The notes under the pieces were generated by a model that was not told the DNA's origin, did not search any database, and saw only the letters and a program-made list of their open reading frames with translations. Of a DNA stretch of 64,000 nt, positions 34,682 through 44,442 are shown in pieces (positions within the stretch are counted from its first letter, which is position 1; each line of letters begins with the position of its first letter). Made by a program: the position numbers and the translations under genes. This DNA comes from UBA4582 sp013204195 (GTDB taxonomy: Bacteria; Pseudomonadota; Gammaproteobacteria; Pseudomonadales; Azotimanducaceae), in the NCBI GenBank assembly GCA_963925735.1, contig CAWUUH010000005.1, positions 297,628 through 361,627 on the forward strand. Direction: 5' to 3'.

Positions 34682-36058
34682 TCAGGGCCCATCCATGTCT
34701 TGCGCCAGTAAATTTTTACGGGTGAGCGCTTCTCTGAGTTCGCCGTGGCGTTCTCGGGTCAAGGGATAGTTCCAGAGAAAGCCAACGGACAGGATGAAGA
34801 AACATATCGGAACGAAACAAAAAGAGTATTGCAGCACTTTGAGACTATCCGGATCGTTCTGAATCAAGGGATCGAAGCCCAAATATTGGACTAATGGCAA
34901 GGTGATACCGGCGGCCGCGGCGATAGCAAATTTGTCAGCCATGCCCCACAGGGCCATAAACAGCGCCCCCCGTTGCTCGCCACTCTCCAGCGTGTCTTGG
35001 TCAATGACGTCGGCCGCCATGGACGGCGCAAGAATGGCGTTGGCTGGCGCCAGTATGCCTGTGAAAAAATTCAACACGATATACCAGACATAGTCGCCCG
35101 GCTGGAATAACAGGACTAGGCTAAAGATCGCGCTGGAAATCAGGGATGAGACCGCCAATAGTCGATGTTTATTAAATCGAGAGGCGATGGTCATGATCAA
35201 CGGCGTGCCGACAAACTGACCCATCAGATAGCTGACAATAATAATCGGCCACTGACTCGCATCGGCTAACAAGTAAAGCGTCACAAAGAAGATGAACAGG
35301 GTGTTGATGGAGTTCCAGCCGATGGCACCAAGGACATTGGCAATTAGCAGTCGTCTGAAGGCCTGATTTTGCAGAATCAACCGAAAACCTTTTTTCAAGT
35401 CAACCCGCTCCGTCTGCTTGAAGCGCGGCTGGGGAACGTTCAGCAACAGGTACGGTACGCTGATAAACAGGAAGATAACCGACGACCAGGCTAAGACGCG
35501 CAGCATGGGTTGCAGGCTGCCGGGCGTTTCCGGTGTAAGGCTGCTGAAGCCGGCGCCCGCCAGCCCCGCTAAAATCAGCGGTGCAGCGATGGCCACCAAT
35601 GAGCCGACGATGCCGCCCCAGGTGCGCGCGCCAGTGATGCGCGAGCGTTCATTGTAGTCGCTGGATATTTCTGCGATCCAGGCGGTCAGAGGTATGCCGA
35701 TCAGGGTCCAGCCAAAATACAACAAGGCGACAGCGGTAAACAGGTACAACGGCGTCGGGGTAAAGAATGGATCAAATACGGCGATGACGGCCACCGACAT
35801 AATGGGCATGCCAATCAAAATCCATAAACCCCGGCGGCCGTATTTTGCGGGTGTGCGATCGGATAAGGTGCCGATTAAGGGGTCCGTAATCACGTCGGTA
35901 ATCCGAGTGAGCATGATGATGACGCCGATCATGGACAGGCTGATGCCGAACTCTGAGGCGTAATAAGGCGTGAGGTATAACCCCAGGGGTAAGCCGCCTA
36001 GGGACAGTGGCAGGTTCAAAAATGCAAAGGCGAACAGCGTCTTGTTACTGAGTTTCAA
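34682..36058 (-). CDS. GPH-family sugar:cation symporter (MFS)
   Basis: A 458-residue protein with about 12 membrane helices. The first loop (DVITDPLIGTLSDRT) and the GRRGLWILIG block are typical of the glycoside-pentoside-hexuronide family, which includes MelB and LacS. With lacZ directly downstream, a galactoside substrate is likely (inference). It starts 101 bp downstream of the M48 peptidase gene. Confidence 0.85.
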   Translation of the reverse strand: MKLSNKTLFAFAFLNLPLSLGGLPLGLYLTPYYASEFGISLSMIGVIIMLTRITDVITDPLIGTLSDRTPAKYGRRGLWILIGMPIMSVAVIAVFDPFFTPTPLYLFTAVALLYFGWTLIGIPLTAWIAEISSDYNERSRITGARTWGGIVGSLVAIAAPLILAGLAGAGFSSLTPETPGSLQPMLRVLAWSSVIFLFISVPYLLLNVPQPRFKQTERVDLKKGFRLILQNQAFRRLLIANVLGAIGWNSINTLFIFFVTLYLLADASQWPIIIVSYLMGQFVGTPLIMTIASRFNKHRLLAVSSLISSAIFSLVLLFQPGDYVWYIVLNFFTGILAPANAILAPSMAADVIDQDTLESGEQRGALFMALWGMADKFAIAAAAGITLPLVQYLGFDPLIQNDPDSLKVLQYSFCFVPICFFILSVGFLWNYPLTRERHGELREALTRKNLLAQDMDGP

Positions 36059-36159
36059 GTGAGCATTCCAATAGATTCTGCAGCGCCAAAGCCTAGCACG
36101 ATGCAGTCCATGAAGGGTTAATCATCGGCAATCGTCTAGACCGGCGTATCGCGGCCAAT

Positions 36160-37701
36160 CTATGGGGCGGCGCGGGCTTTGAGAACCCGAATCTGAATCG
36201 CCTCAAGCTGATCGGCCCCCTTAAATTGCCAACCGCTGTCGAGTTGATACTGGGCATTGGGTGCTAGTTGCGCCACAGTGCGAATAATTTGCGCCGGTTG
36301 GCCATTGACCCGCGCGCTAAATTCTACGCTGATGCTCGTCAGCTTCAGGTTGGTGCGGTTGAGTACCGTCGCGACCAGATGACCGGCTTCAGTCATGGCG
36401 GGTGCGACACTAATATACTGCTCCGGATTATCTTCAAGATCGAGCCGCATAAAGGCCCTGCTGGCCGTTGTGCCGAGGCCGCCGCCAGCGCCCATTGCTG
36501 CTTGGAAGTAACGTTTGGCATTGCCTAGGTCGCCGTTTGCGAGAGACATTTGGCCGAGTTCATTGCTGGCCAAGGCCGTGGGTAATAGCTTGATGCTCTG
36601 CTCTAGGTCGACACGCGCAGCCTGGGCATCGCCGAGCTTGGCGCGCGCCAAACCGCGGCCGAGGTGATACTCAAAATAGGAACTATCCTTAGTTAGCGCG
36701 GTGGAGAAGGCGGCAACCGCTGCCGGGTAGCGGGCTTGAGAAAGTAAAATCTCGCCCTTCAAACCGTCAAAGCGGGCTTCCTCGGGGACGCTCTCGATAG
36801 CTTGATCGATGGCCTCAACGGCTTGCTCAAGATGATTTTTCGCTGCTAGCGCGGTCGCTTTGTCGAGTAGCTGGTAGGCTGGTAGCCGATTTTTCAATGA
36901 CTTGATTTGGGTTTCGTACTGCGCCTGGTTGATCTCACCGGTGGCATTGAGTGCTTGTGCCGTCATCTTATTGGCTGCGACTCGGTCAGGTGACGGCGGG
37001 TGGCTGGCAAACAGGCCTTCAATCCAACTAGATTCGCGGCCGGCAGATAATTGCACAAATGTTTCCTGTAAGCCGATGGCGGCGCTCGGGTCAAAACCCG
37101 CACGAGCCATATACTGCATACCATAATAGTCGGCCTCCAATTCAGCATCGCGGCTATATCGAGTGGTGACCAATTGAGCCCCAATTTGGGCGCCGCCGAC
37201 AATATAGTTAGCGTAGTTAGAGTCCGCCGCCGACAGAGCAGTGGCTATGACAACACCTTGCAGTAGTAGACCGCGCTGCATGGCATTTGCGCCATGGCGG
37301 GCTGCGGCATGAACGATCTCGTGGCCCAATACAGCAGCCAGCTCTGCTTCGTTATGCAGTTCAAGTAATAGGCCGCGATTGACGGCAATCTTGCCGCCGG
37401 GCAGGGCCCAGGCGTTGGGGACGGAATTGTTCAAGACCACGAATTCGTAGGGCAGTTGACGATCGCTGACCGCCGCCAGCCGTTGGCCAACCGCGTTAAC
37501 ATAACGGCTTAATTCTGGGTCAATCCGAAAAACACCGCCCTGGGATTGTTGCGCGGGTCCATATTGCTCGGCGCCGATGGCCAGTTCTTGGTCTTGGGTC
37601 ACCAGCGTCAGCTCACGCTTGCCGGTCACGGGGTTGACGGCGCAACCGCTAATCAAGCACAGCAGGAGTAAGGTGGCCGTGAGCCGTCGAGTCAGCATCA
37701 T
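36160..37701 (-). CDS. M48-family metalloprotease lipoprotein with TPR repeats (BepA-like)
   Basis: BepA/LoiP-type proteins assist or degrade outer-membrane proteins in the periplasm. The 513 residues start with a lipoprotein signal (LISGC, lipid Cys 20), then the zinc motif HEIVH at 127-131, a downstream EADYYG helix supplying the third ligand, and a TPR region from about 270 to 430. The C-terminal 80 residues form a beta-rich extension that I do not recognise. It diverges from the Nudix gene 61 bp away. Confidence 0.9.
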   Translation of the reverse strand: MMLTRRLTATLLLLCLISGCAVNPVTGKRELTLVTQDQELAIGAEQYGPAQQSQGGVFRIDPELSRYVNAVGQRLAAVSDRQLPYEFVVLNNSVPNAWALPGGKIAVNRGLLLELHNEAELAAVLGHEIVHAAARHGANAMQRGLLLQGVVIATALSAADSNYANYIVGGAQIGAQLVTTRYSRDAELEADYYGMQYMARAGFDPSAAIGLQETFVQLSAGRESSWIEGLFASHPPSPDRVAANKMTAQALNATGEINQAQYETQIKSLKNRLPAYQLLDKATALAAKNHLEQAVEAIDQAIESVPEEARFDGLKGEILLSQARYPAAVAAFSTALTKDSSYFEYHLGRGLARAKLGDAQAARVDLEQSIKLLPTALASNELGQMSLANGDLGNAKRYFQAAMGAGGGLGTTASRAFMRLDLEDNPEQYISVAPAMTEAGHLVATVLNRTNLKLTSISVEFSARVNGQPAQIIRTVAQLAPNAQYQLDSGWQFKGADQLEAIQIRVLKARAAP

Positions 37702-37762
37702 AGTAATCCTTTCAATGAAACTTGGGTTTGAATCTGGGGGCGAGTGCCCATACTATGGAACT

Positions 37763-38377
37763 ATGAGTATTTTGAAAATAGATTCCATTATCGATCGGCT
37801 TGACCAGCATCAACCTCTGCTGCAGGAAATGGTGCCGGGCACTCGTGAAGCGGCGGTTGCCGCTATCTTGCGGCCAGGTCCGCAGCCGGAGATGTTGTTT
37901 ATTCTGCGGGCCAGCAAGGACGGCGATCCCTGGTCTGGACATATGGCGTTTCCTGGTGGTCATCGTGAGCCGAGCGATGCCTCTCTGCGCGCCACGGCCG
38001 AGCGTGAAACCTGGGAAGAGATTGGTCTGGACCTGACGCAGCATGGCCGCTATCTCGGTCAACTTGATCAGGTTCGGGCGAATCCGCGGGGTCGGAATAT
38101 TGACATGGTGGTCACGCCGGTTGTTTACATCTTGGAAAATCCGGATGTTGTGATGACGCCGAATTATGAAGTGGCAGATATTCTTTGGGGGTCTTTACGA
38201 GATATGCACACCGGCGACTCCCTCACCCAACGTCAGAGTATTGTGGGTAATCGACCCCAGGCATTCACCGGCTATCAAGTGGGCAATGAGGTTGTCTGGG
38301 GTTTGACTCTGCGGATGCTGGATCACTTCTTTGGCTTGCTGGATCCTAGCTTCAAGCCGCGAGGGCTTGAAGGTTAG
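37763..38377 (+). CDS. Nudix hydrolase, CoA pyrophosphatase type
   Basis: These enzymes split CoA or acyl-CoA to phosphopantetheine and 3',5'-ADP. The 204 residues hold the Nudix box at about 65-88 (GGHREP ... RETWEEIGL), and the ILRASKDGDPWSGHMAFPGG lead-in is typical of the CoA subgroup. I start at ATG 37763; a longer frame reaches back into the divergent M48 gene and is unlikely. Followed by the opposite-strand esterase gene. Confidence 0.85.
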   Translation: MSILKIDSIIDRLDQHQPLLQEMVPGTREAAVAAILRPGPQPEMLFILRASKDGDPWSGHMAFPGGHREPSDASLRATAERETWEEIGLDLTQHGRYLGQLDQVRANPRGRNIDMVVTPVVYILENPDVVMTPNYEVADILWGSLRDMHTGDSLTQRQSIVGNRPQAFTGYQVGNEVVWGLTLRMLDHFFGLLDPSFKPRGLEG

Positions 38378-38391
38378 TGGTGTCGTCCAGC

Positions 38392-39633
38392 TTATTGCTG
38401 TTTGAGATACTGACTGTAGAGATACGCTAGAAAGCGTTCGACCCCCTGCTTGACGTGTTCACTGCGCAGGGATGGAAACATATCAAAAGCGTGCTGGGCA
38501 TCGGCAATCTCGGCATAGGCCACCGGTTGTTTTGACACCTCCCGTAATTTGCCGGCGAACAGCCGGGCATAGGCCACCGGCACCAGCGAATCCTTGTCTC
38601 CATGAATAATGAGAAATGGCGGGGCGTCAGCGTTGATGCGCGATAAGGGTGAGACCGCCTGGTATTGCGCGAGATTAGCATCCAAAGAAAGCTTCAGAAC
38701 CGATTCTTCAAACAGCTTGCGTTGGCTGGCATTCTGTTGAAGTTGATATTCATCGGTCAGATCGTAAATGCCGTAGAAGGGCACGACACCTTGAACTCGC
38801 GTATCGATGTCCTCAAATCCCGGCTGAAATGCCGGATCATTCGGCGTTAAGCCGAGCAGAGCGCTGAGATGCCCGCCGGCGGAGCCACCGGTGAGAATGA
38901 TAAAGTCAGGGTTGCCGCCGTAGTCTTTAATCTGTGCCTTGACCCAGGCCAGCCCTTCCTTACAGTCAATAATGTGTTCTGGAAAGGTTGCCTTGGGACT
39001 GAGCCGATAGTCGATGCTGACGCAGATCCAGTCGCGCATGGCCATATGACTCATGAGCGGAATCGCCTGCTCATTTTTGCTGCCCATTTTTTCTGTCCAG
39101 GCGCCACCGTGAATCTGCAATAGAACGGGGCTGTTTTGCAGAGCCCGGCGGGGTCGGTAGACGTCCAGTTTCTGGCCATGTGAACCAAAAGCGATGTCTT
39201 TGATGACCTCAACGCTTGAGTTGAGGTTGTGCAATGGATTCATGATGTTGTCAGCATCCACCTCGAGGGGGAAATGGGCGCGTAGGCTATCATCAATCTG
39301 GTTTTCATAGTCGCTGCCAAGTCCTGCGGTCAAGGCGGTTTGCAGCGCCTCTTTGGCGCGATCGCCGCGTTGATAAAACCAGCCCATGCCGAGCCAGCTG
39401 GCGACACAAATAGCCAGCCCCGCAGCACCGATAAAACCGTTGATTGCGCCACCCCAGGCGAACAGCAGCACCAACGCAACCTGCCAGGCGATATGATGCA
39501 ATGCCAGCTCGCCGATCAGCCAGCCAGCCATGAAGCTTGCGACACTCAGGCCTGAATGACGATAGACTGGCCGAAACAGGTTGAAGGCAAGCACGCCGAT
39601 GAGTATCGCAAACAAGAGAAATAAGATGGTCAT
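38392..39633 (-). CDS. Membrane-anchored alpha/beta hydrolase (HSL/BD-FAE-type esterase)
   Basis: The 413-residue protein starts with about three membrane helices (residues 2-90). The hydrolase part has the oxyanion motif IHGGAW, nucleophile Ser in TGGSAGGH, catalytic Asp in HGDKDSLVP and His in DAQHAFD. The family deacylates small esters; the substrate is unknown. It stands alone, converging on the Nudix gene and diverging from the GST gene. Confidence 0.82.
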   Translation of the reverse strand: MTILFLLFAILIGVLAFNLFRPVYRHSGLSVASFMAGWLIGELALHHIAWQVALVLLFAWGGAINGFIGAAGLAICVASWLGMGWFYQRGDRAKEALQTALTAGLGSDYENQIDDSLRAHFPLEVDADNIMNPLHNLNSSVEVIKDIAFGSHGQKLDVYRPRRALQNSPVLLQIHGGAWTEKMGSKNEQAIPLMSHMAMRDWICVSIDYRLSPKATFPEHIIDCKEGLAWVKAQIKDYGGNPDFIILTGGSAGGHLSALLGLTPNDPAFQPGFEDIDTRVQGVVPFYGIYDLTDEYQLQQNASQRKLFEESVLKLSLDANLAQYQAVSPLSRINADAPPFLIIHGDKDSLVPVAYARLFAGKLREVSKQPVAYAEIADAQHAFDMFPSLRSEHVKQGVERFLAYLYSQYLKQQ

Positions 39634-39894
39634 GGATAAAGCCCGTTAACGTGGTTAATCACAGCAAGGTTTGATGTTAGTTTACTCTGATCGAGTCTCT
39701 GGCCCAAACCCATATCTGCTGCATCGGCGCGACTTTGATATTTTGGGAGCGACCCCATTCGACGGATGCCATTGCCTGCCAGATTAAAAAATGTTTTAGT
39801 CTTCGGTAGGTTAGGTACGCAAAAAGCAGCCGATTGTGGCGCTGCTGGAATCTCTGACTCGAGATCATAACCATTGGTCAATCAGGAAAATGCC

Positions 39895-40515
39895 ATGAAA
39901 CTCTATGATTCTGTTGGTGCCCCCAATCCATGGCGGGTAAAGGTCTTCCTTGCCGAGAAGGGCGTGGCCTATGAAACGGTGCCCTGTGATATGTCAAAGG
40001 GCGAGCATAAGACGCCGGCATTTCTTGAAAAAAATCCCAGTGGTAAAATTCCGGTGTTGGAACTGGATGACGGTCGGTGTCTAGCCGAGTCGGTGGCTAT
40101 CTGCCGTTATTTGGAGGGCGTATACCCAACCCCGAATTTGTTCGGCGTTGATGCGTTTGAGCAGGGCTTTATCGAGATGCGAAACCGTCAGATTGAACTC
40201 GAACTCTGGTCGCAGATTGGCACTTCCTGGGTGAATGGCCCCATCGTTGCGAAACTGGGCCGATTTACCCAGAATCCGTTAGCCAAAGAGATGAGTGATA
40301 AGAATGTTGAACGTTATTATCGACGTCTGGATGATGAGTTTGCTGCGCACGCCTATGTCGCCGGCGAGCGATACAGCGTTGCGGATATCTCCTTGTTGGC
40401 GGCGGTGAACTTCGCCGCTAGGTTGGTTGCGCTGCAGCCCAGTGATGAGTTAAAACACCTGTGGCGTTGGCACTCACAAGTGTCGGCGCGTCCGGCAGTG
40501 CAAGCCTGCCTTTGA
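39895..40515 (+). CDS. Glutathione S-transferase
   Basis: A 206-residue protein with a thioredoxin-like N-terminal domain (MKLYDSVGAPNPWRVKVFLAEKG in part; KIPVLELDDG and LAESVAICRYLE for glutathione binding) and a helical C-terminal domain. ATG 39895 follows AGGAAAA. The substrate is unknown. A DoxX gene follows 69 bp downstream. Confidence 0.88.
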   Translation: MKLYDSVGAPNPWRVKVFLAEKGVAYETVPCDMSKGEHKTPAFLEKNPSGKIPVLELDDGRCLAESVAICRYLEGVYPTPNLFGVDAFEQGFIEMRNRQIELELWSQIGTSWVNGPIVAKLGRFTQNPLAKEMSDKNVERYYRRLDDEFAAHAYVAGERYSVADISLLAAVNFAARLVALQPSDELKHLWRWHSQVSARPAVQACL

Positions 40516-40583
40516 GTCGGCATTTTAGTCTTCAATAAGGAGCTATGGCCGACCCTGGTCGCTCATCAATGATAGGAAGCATA

Positions 40584-41009
40584 ATGACAGGATACATTGA
40601 GAACACGAGTCTGCTGTTGGGTCGATTTTTGATGGGCCTATACTTTATTCTGCCGGGGCTAGGCAAGGTGAATGATTTCGCCGGCACCAGTGACTACATG
40701 GCCGCCCATCAGGTGCCCCTGATACCGTTTCTGTTAGTGCTCACGATCATCATTCAGCTGGGGGCAGGGGCCGCGCTGATTGTTGGTTTTAAAGGCAAGT
40801 GGGCCGCCTTGGTGCTGGCGTTATTGACCGTTGTGATCAGTGTCTACATGCATAATTTTTGGGCAGTTGCCGAGGCCGAGCGTGCCCATGAGACTCAGAA
40901 CTTCTTCAAAAACATGGGTATCGTCGCGGGACTGCTGATGGTTAGCGCGTTGGGTACGGGTCGATTTAGTTTGGATCGAAACACTGCTGACAGCCAAACA
41001 TCTGCCTGA
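40584..41009 (+). CDS. DoxX-family membrane protein
   Basis: The 141 residues form four membrane helices with LGRFLMGLYFILPGLGKV and a GFKGKWAAL loop, as in the DoxX family, members of which take part in thiosulfate:quinone oxidation or in superoxide-resistance complexes. I choose ATG 40584, preceded by AGGAAG; an ATG at 40545 has AAGGAG only 2 bases upstream, which is too close. A GST neighbour fits a redox role, not proven. Confidence 0.8.
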   Translation: MTGYIENTSLLLGRFLMGLYFILPGLGKVNDFAGTSDYMAAHQVPLIPFLLVLTIIIQLGAGAALIVGFKGKWAALVLALLTVVISVYMHNFWAVAEAERAHETQNFFKNMGIVAGLLMVSALGTGRFSLDRNTADSQTSA

Positions 41010-41105
41010 CGAGACAGTTGGTCTGGAATCTGCGGTCGAGAATAGTACAGGCCGGTGATTTTTATTATCGTGCTCCATCCTTAAGGACTAGGTGACCGGC
41101 GTGAC

Positions 41106-41543
41106 ATGGACGAACAACGCTATCGGGTAATATATAGTGGTGGTTTGACTGGCGAAGTCGATGAGGCAACGGCCTGTCAGCAATTAGCTAAACTGTTCCG
41201 GATTGACGAACGTCGGGCACGTGGGCTGATGTCGGGGCGGGAGCATGTCATTAAGAATGATGTGTCCGAGTCAGTAGCTATGGCTTATCTGATTCGTCTG
41301 ACAGAGGCGGGTTGTGAGAGCTACGTTCAGGAAATCGTCGATGCAAGCTTGCCCGCGTACCAGGAAAAGCGTGATAAAAAAGAGCGTCGAGTGCATTTTC
41401 GACGCTCCCCACGGCTCGGTGCGATCGTCCCAGATCGGCGGCTGAGACCGCGAAGGGCCATGGACATCAAGCAATTCAGACAAATTGTTCGACAAGGTGG
41501 TGCTGTACCGGTGGCTTATCAATCTTATTCGTTGGATGAATAA
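41106..41543 (+). CDS. Hypothetical protein with a small N-terminal YRVxxSGxLxxG domain
   Basis: The 145-residue protein has an N-terminal ~75-residue alpha/beta module (RYRVIYSGGLTGEVDE, LAKLFRIDERRARGLMSGRE, VIKNDVSES, YLIRLTEAGCESYV). This short module recurs in many gammaproteobacterial proteins in front of membrane or ring domains; its function is unknown to me. The rest is Arg-rich (KKERRVHFRRSPR) and ends in a conserved-looking helix. No signal or membrane span is present. Real gene, unknown function. Confidence 0.65.
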   Translation: MDEQRYRVIYSGGLTGEVDEATACQQLAKLFRIDERRARGLMSGREHVIKNDVSESVAMAYLIRLTEAGCESYVQEIVDASLPAYQEKRDKKERRVHFRRSPRLGAIVPDRRLRPRRAMDIKQFRQIVRQGGAVPVAYQSYSLDE

Positions 41544-41665
41544 GGGGCAGATGGATGCGCTTGATATGCGCCACTGGCTGCTTGGCCCATTGTCTGTTTA
41601 ATCGTCAAGTTGCGGCAAAATACGGTAGTATCCGCAGTCCAATTGCTCATTAGGGGTGCCTCTTC

Positions 41666-42526
41666 GTGAAGCTAACGTTATTAGACCGCTGGGTTGTGCG
41701 CCAACGGGTCGGCATGCTGTGTGTCTTGATGCTTGGCTTGTCCTTTGCTCTGTGTGCCAGGGCCGAATCGGTGACAAGTGTGAGTCATGCCCCGTGGGAT
41801 CAGCTGCTTCACGCCCATGTCGTTGATACCCCCGATGGTCGAAGCACCAGTGTCGACTATGCTGGCATGCTGGCCGAACGTGTGAAGTTGTCAGCTTATC
41901 TGCAGTCCTTAGCGCTGGTTAAAAAAGACACGTTTGCCAGTCTGAGCCAACCGGCACAGCTGGCATTTTTGATCAATGCCTATAATGCCTGGACGGTGGA
42001 GTTGGTGTTGACAGCCTATCCGGATCTGACATCCATCAAGGATCTGGGTAGTTTTTTTCGCTCGCCATGGAGCCGATCGTTCATTCCTCTGCTAGAGGAA
42101 ACGTTATCGCTGGACAATATTGAGCACGACCTTATTCGTGGCGACAATGGTTATCAAGAACCGAGGATCCACTTCGCGGTTAACTGCGCGAGCATCGGTT
42201 GCCCGGCACTACGTGCCGAGGCTTATGATGAGACTCGACTTGAAAGTCAGCTCGAGGATCAGACTCGACGATTCCTGCAGGACCCAAGCCGTAACCGACC
42301 AGGCGCCGATGGCCTCGAGGTCTCATCCATTTTCAAATGGTATCGTGAGGATTTTCAGCAAGGTTGGTTGGGTTACAGTCGCCTGGAAGACTTTTTTATC
42401 CATTACAGTGATGCGGTTGGTTTGACTGCGGTCCAGGTTCAGGCCTTGCGTAGTGGTCGTCTGAAGATCCGGTTTGTTGGCTATGATTGGGCGCTCAATC
42501 AATCGGTGAAGCCATCGGTGAACTAA
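41666..42526 (+). CDS. DUF547-containing exported protein
   Basis: A 286-residue protein with an N-terminal signal peptide (about 14-33, ending ARAES) and a DUF547 domain: AFLINAYNAWTVELVL, LGSFFRSPW, LSLDNIEHDLIR and HFAVNCASIGCPALR. The function is unknown; a papain-like fold has been suggested for the family. The start is GTG 41666. The last eight codons are made of a 12-bp tandem repeat that continues past the stop. Confidence 0.88.
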   Translation: MKLTLLDRWVVRQRVGMLCVLMLGLSFALCARAESVTSVSHAPWDQLLHAHVVDTPDGRSTSVDYAGMLAERVKLSAYLQSLALVKKDTFASLSQPAQLAFLINAYNAWTVELVLTAYPDLTSIKDLGSFFRSPWSRSFIPLLEETLSLDNIEHDLIRGDNGYQEPRIHFAVNCASIGCPALRAEAYDETRLESQLEDQTRRFLQDPSRNRPGADGLEVSSIFKWYREDFQQGWLGYSRLEDFFIHYSDAVGLTAVQVQALRSGRLKIRFVGYDWALNQSVKPSVN

Positions 42527-42572
42527 TCGGTGAACTAATCGGTTAATTAATCGGTGAGTGAATCGATTAATC
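42501..42572 (+). repeat. 12-bp tandem repeat across the DUF547 gene stop
   Basis: Six 12-bp units based on AATCGGTGAACT run from 42501 to 42572. The first two code for the end of the DUF547 protein (QSVKPSVN), the stop lies at the unit 2/3 boundary (TAA 42524-42526), and the rest is noncoding. Confidence 0.88.
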
Positions 42573-42658
42573 CCTGAAGTGATCTTGGCGTCAATCCTCG
42601 CTGGAAATGTTCAGGTAAATGCCAGAGTATGGGCCTTCGTTCGCCAACAGCCGTCATT

Positions 42659-43891
42659 ATGAAATTAGATATCCCGTTTGTCCGCCAACAGTTCCCTGCC
42701 TTTGATGATGCCCATCGGGTTGCAGGACATGCTTTTGATGCCGCTGCTGGATCCTTTCCATGCCGCCAGTCCATTGACGCGCTGACCGACTTCTACGCCA
42801 ATTGTAAGGTGCAGCCCGGGAATCCCTACCCTGTGAGCGAGATAGGGCAGGCGCGCATGCAAGCGTCAAAGCGGCAGTGGGCAGCAGCGCTCAACGTGGC
42901 GGAACACGAGTTGGGTTTTGGGCCCTCGACGACCCAGAATATTTACGTTTTGGCGAACGCCTTTCGCGAGTGGCTGCAGCCTGGCGATGAGGTTATCGTC
43001 ACCAATCAGGACCATGAGTCGAACACGGGGGCCATGCGCCGTGCAGTGGTCGCGGCAGGCGCACATATTGTTGAATGGCAGGTTGAACCGGATACAGGTT
43101 TGCTGAATACAGAAAATTTGCCGGCACTTTTTAATGCGCGCACGCGATTAATCTGCGTGCCCCACAGCTCGAATATTACGGGTACTCGCAACGATATTCC
43201 GCTAATCGTCAAGCTGGCAAAAGCCCATGGTGCCTTCAGTCTGGTGGATGGTGTGTCCTATGTGCCCCATGACATTCCTGATGTTGGCGCGTTGGGTGCC
43301 GATATTTATCTGTTCAGCTTATATAAGGTATTTTCAGTACACCAGGGTGTCATGGTCATCCGTGAGGGTCTGTTAGCACAATTGCCAAAGCAGGGTCATT
43401 TTTTCAAGGAGACTCTCGATGTTGCCGAGCGGATGGTGCCGGCGGGTCCTGACCATGCTCAGGTCGGTGCCGCAGGCGCGGTACTTGATTATATCCAGGC
43501 GTTAGCGGCGCATCACAACATGAGTTCGGATATCGGCCAGGCCTGCCGTGATGTCAGTGGACTCTGGCACGCCCATGAAAATGCAATCATCAAACCGCTG
43601 TTTGATTACTTAACGACCCGGCAAAACATTCGGTTGCTAGGTGCTAGAACCGTTGATGCGGATCGCTGTCCATTGCTGGCTTTGGACGTCAAAGACGTTG
43701 ATCCTGAGGTTTTAGCCCAACAATTGTGTACCGCCAATATCTTGTGCTCGGCTGGGCACTTTTATGCGCCTCGAATCCTCGCGGCGGTGGGCATTGAACC
43801 TGACAAGGGTGTTCTGCGGCTGTCCATGGCGCACTATAATGATGCCGCGGATATTAGCGCCTTGATCGCTGCGTTAGATCAACTGACCTGA
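42659..43891 (+). CDS. Class V aminotransferase-fold PLP enzyme (cysteine-desulfurase-like)
   Basis: The 410 residues match the SufS/CsdA/isopenicillin-N-epimerase group: GPSTTQNIYVLANAF, NQDHESNTG, a VDGVSYVPHD aspartate loop, and the PLP lysine K223 in LFSLYKVFSVHQG. No desulfurase active-site Cys loop could be pinned down, and no iron-sulfur genes are adjacent, so the substrate is open. I use ATG 42659; an ATG ten codons upstream is possible. Followed by mgtC 44 bp later. Confidence 0.82.
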   Translation: MKLDIPFVRQQFPAFDDAHRVAGHAFDAAAGSFPCRQSIDALTDFYANCKVQPGNPYPVSEIGQARMQASKRQWAAALNVAEHELGFGPSTTQNIYVLANAFREWLQPGDEVIVTNQDHESNTGAMRRAVVAAGAHIVEWQVEPDTGLLNTENLPALFNARTRLICVPHSSNITGTRNDIPLIVKLAKAHGAFSLVDGVSYVPHDIPDVGALGADIYLFSLYKVFSVHQGVMVIREGLLAQLPKQGHFFKETLDVAERMVPAGPDHAQVGAAGAVLDYIQALAAHHNMSSDIGQACRDVSGLWHAHENAIIKPLFDYLTTRQNIRLLGARTVDADRCPLLALDVKDVDPEVLAQQLCTANILCSAGHFYAPRILAAVGIEPDKGVLRLSMAHYNDAADISALIAALDQLT

Positions 43892-43935
43892 TATTCCAGG
43901 TGGCGTCCTGCTGATATGAACTCTCGGATATAGTT

Positions 43936-44442
43936 ATGAATATCGATCAAATTTTTACTGTTGCGCCATTTTCCTGGTCTGAATTAGGTGCTGCGATCTT
44001 ATGTGGTCTGGTTGTCGGCCTGGAACGACAATTGCGCGGTAAACCTGTGGGGATCAGAACCTCAGCCTTGATTGTGCTGGGGACCTATCTGTTTATAGCG
44101 CTCTCCATGCACTTAACCAGTGCCGTCACCGACCCGTCCCGAATTATCGGTCAAGTTGTGACGGGTGTTGGTTTTCTCGGCGCCGGGGTCATGCTGGCGA
44201 AAGATGGCATCGTGGTTGGGGTGACATCTGCGGCCACTATCTGGGCGTTGGCCGCGGTGGGGGTGTGCATTCCCATTGTGGGCGAAATGGTGGCGATCAA
44301 GCTTTCTGTGCTGATCGTGATGATTCTCTATGGTGTCGACGTCCTTGAGGACTATTCGGCAATCTTCACCCGTGGGGTTCATTCGCGCTTTAGCGACTGG
44401 CGCCAGAAATCGGGTGCTCGTCGACGAAATGGCAGTGAATAA
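43936..44442 (+). CDS. MgtC/SapB-family membrane protein
   Basis: The 168 residues have about four membrane helices and the MgtC hallmarks AILCGLVVGLERQLRGKPVG in part, GIRTSALIVLGTYLF, and GVGFLGAGVML, plus GVTSAATIWALAAVG. MgtC proteins are linked to Mg2+ limitation and control of F-type ATPase. No leader riboswitch was seen. Its stop overlaps the next gene (TAATG). Confidence 0.87.
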   Translation: MNIDQIFTVAPFSWSELGAAILCGLVVGLERQLRGKPVGIRTSALIVLGTYLFIALSMHLTSAVTDPSRIIGQVVTGVGFLGAGVMLAKDGIVVGVTSAATIWALAAVGVCIPIVGEMVAIKLSVLIVMILYGVDVLEDYSAIFTRGVHSRFSDWRQKSGARRRNGSE

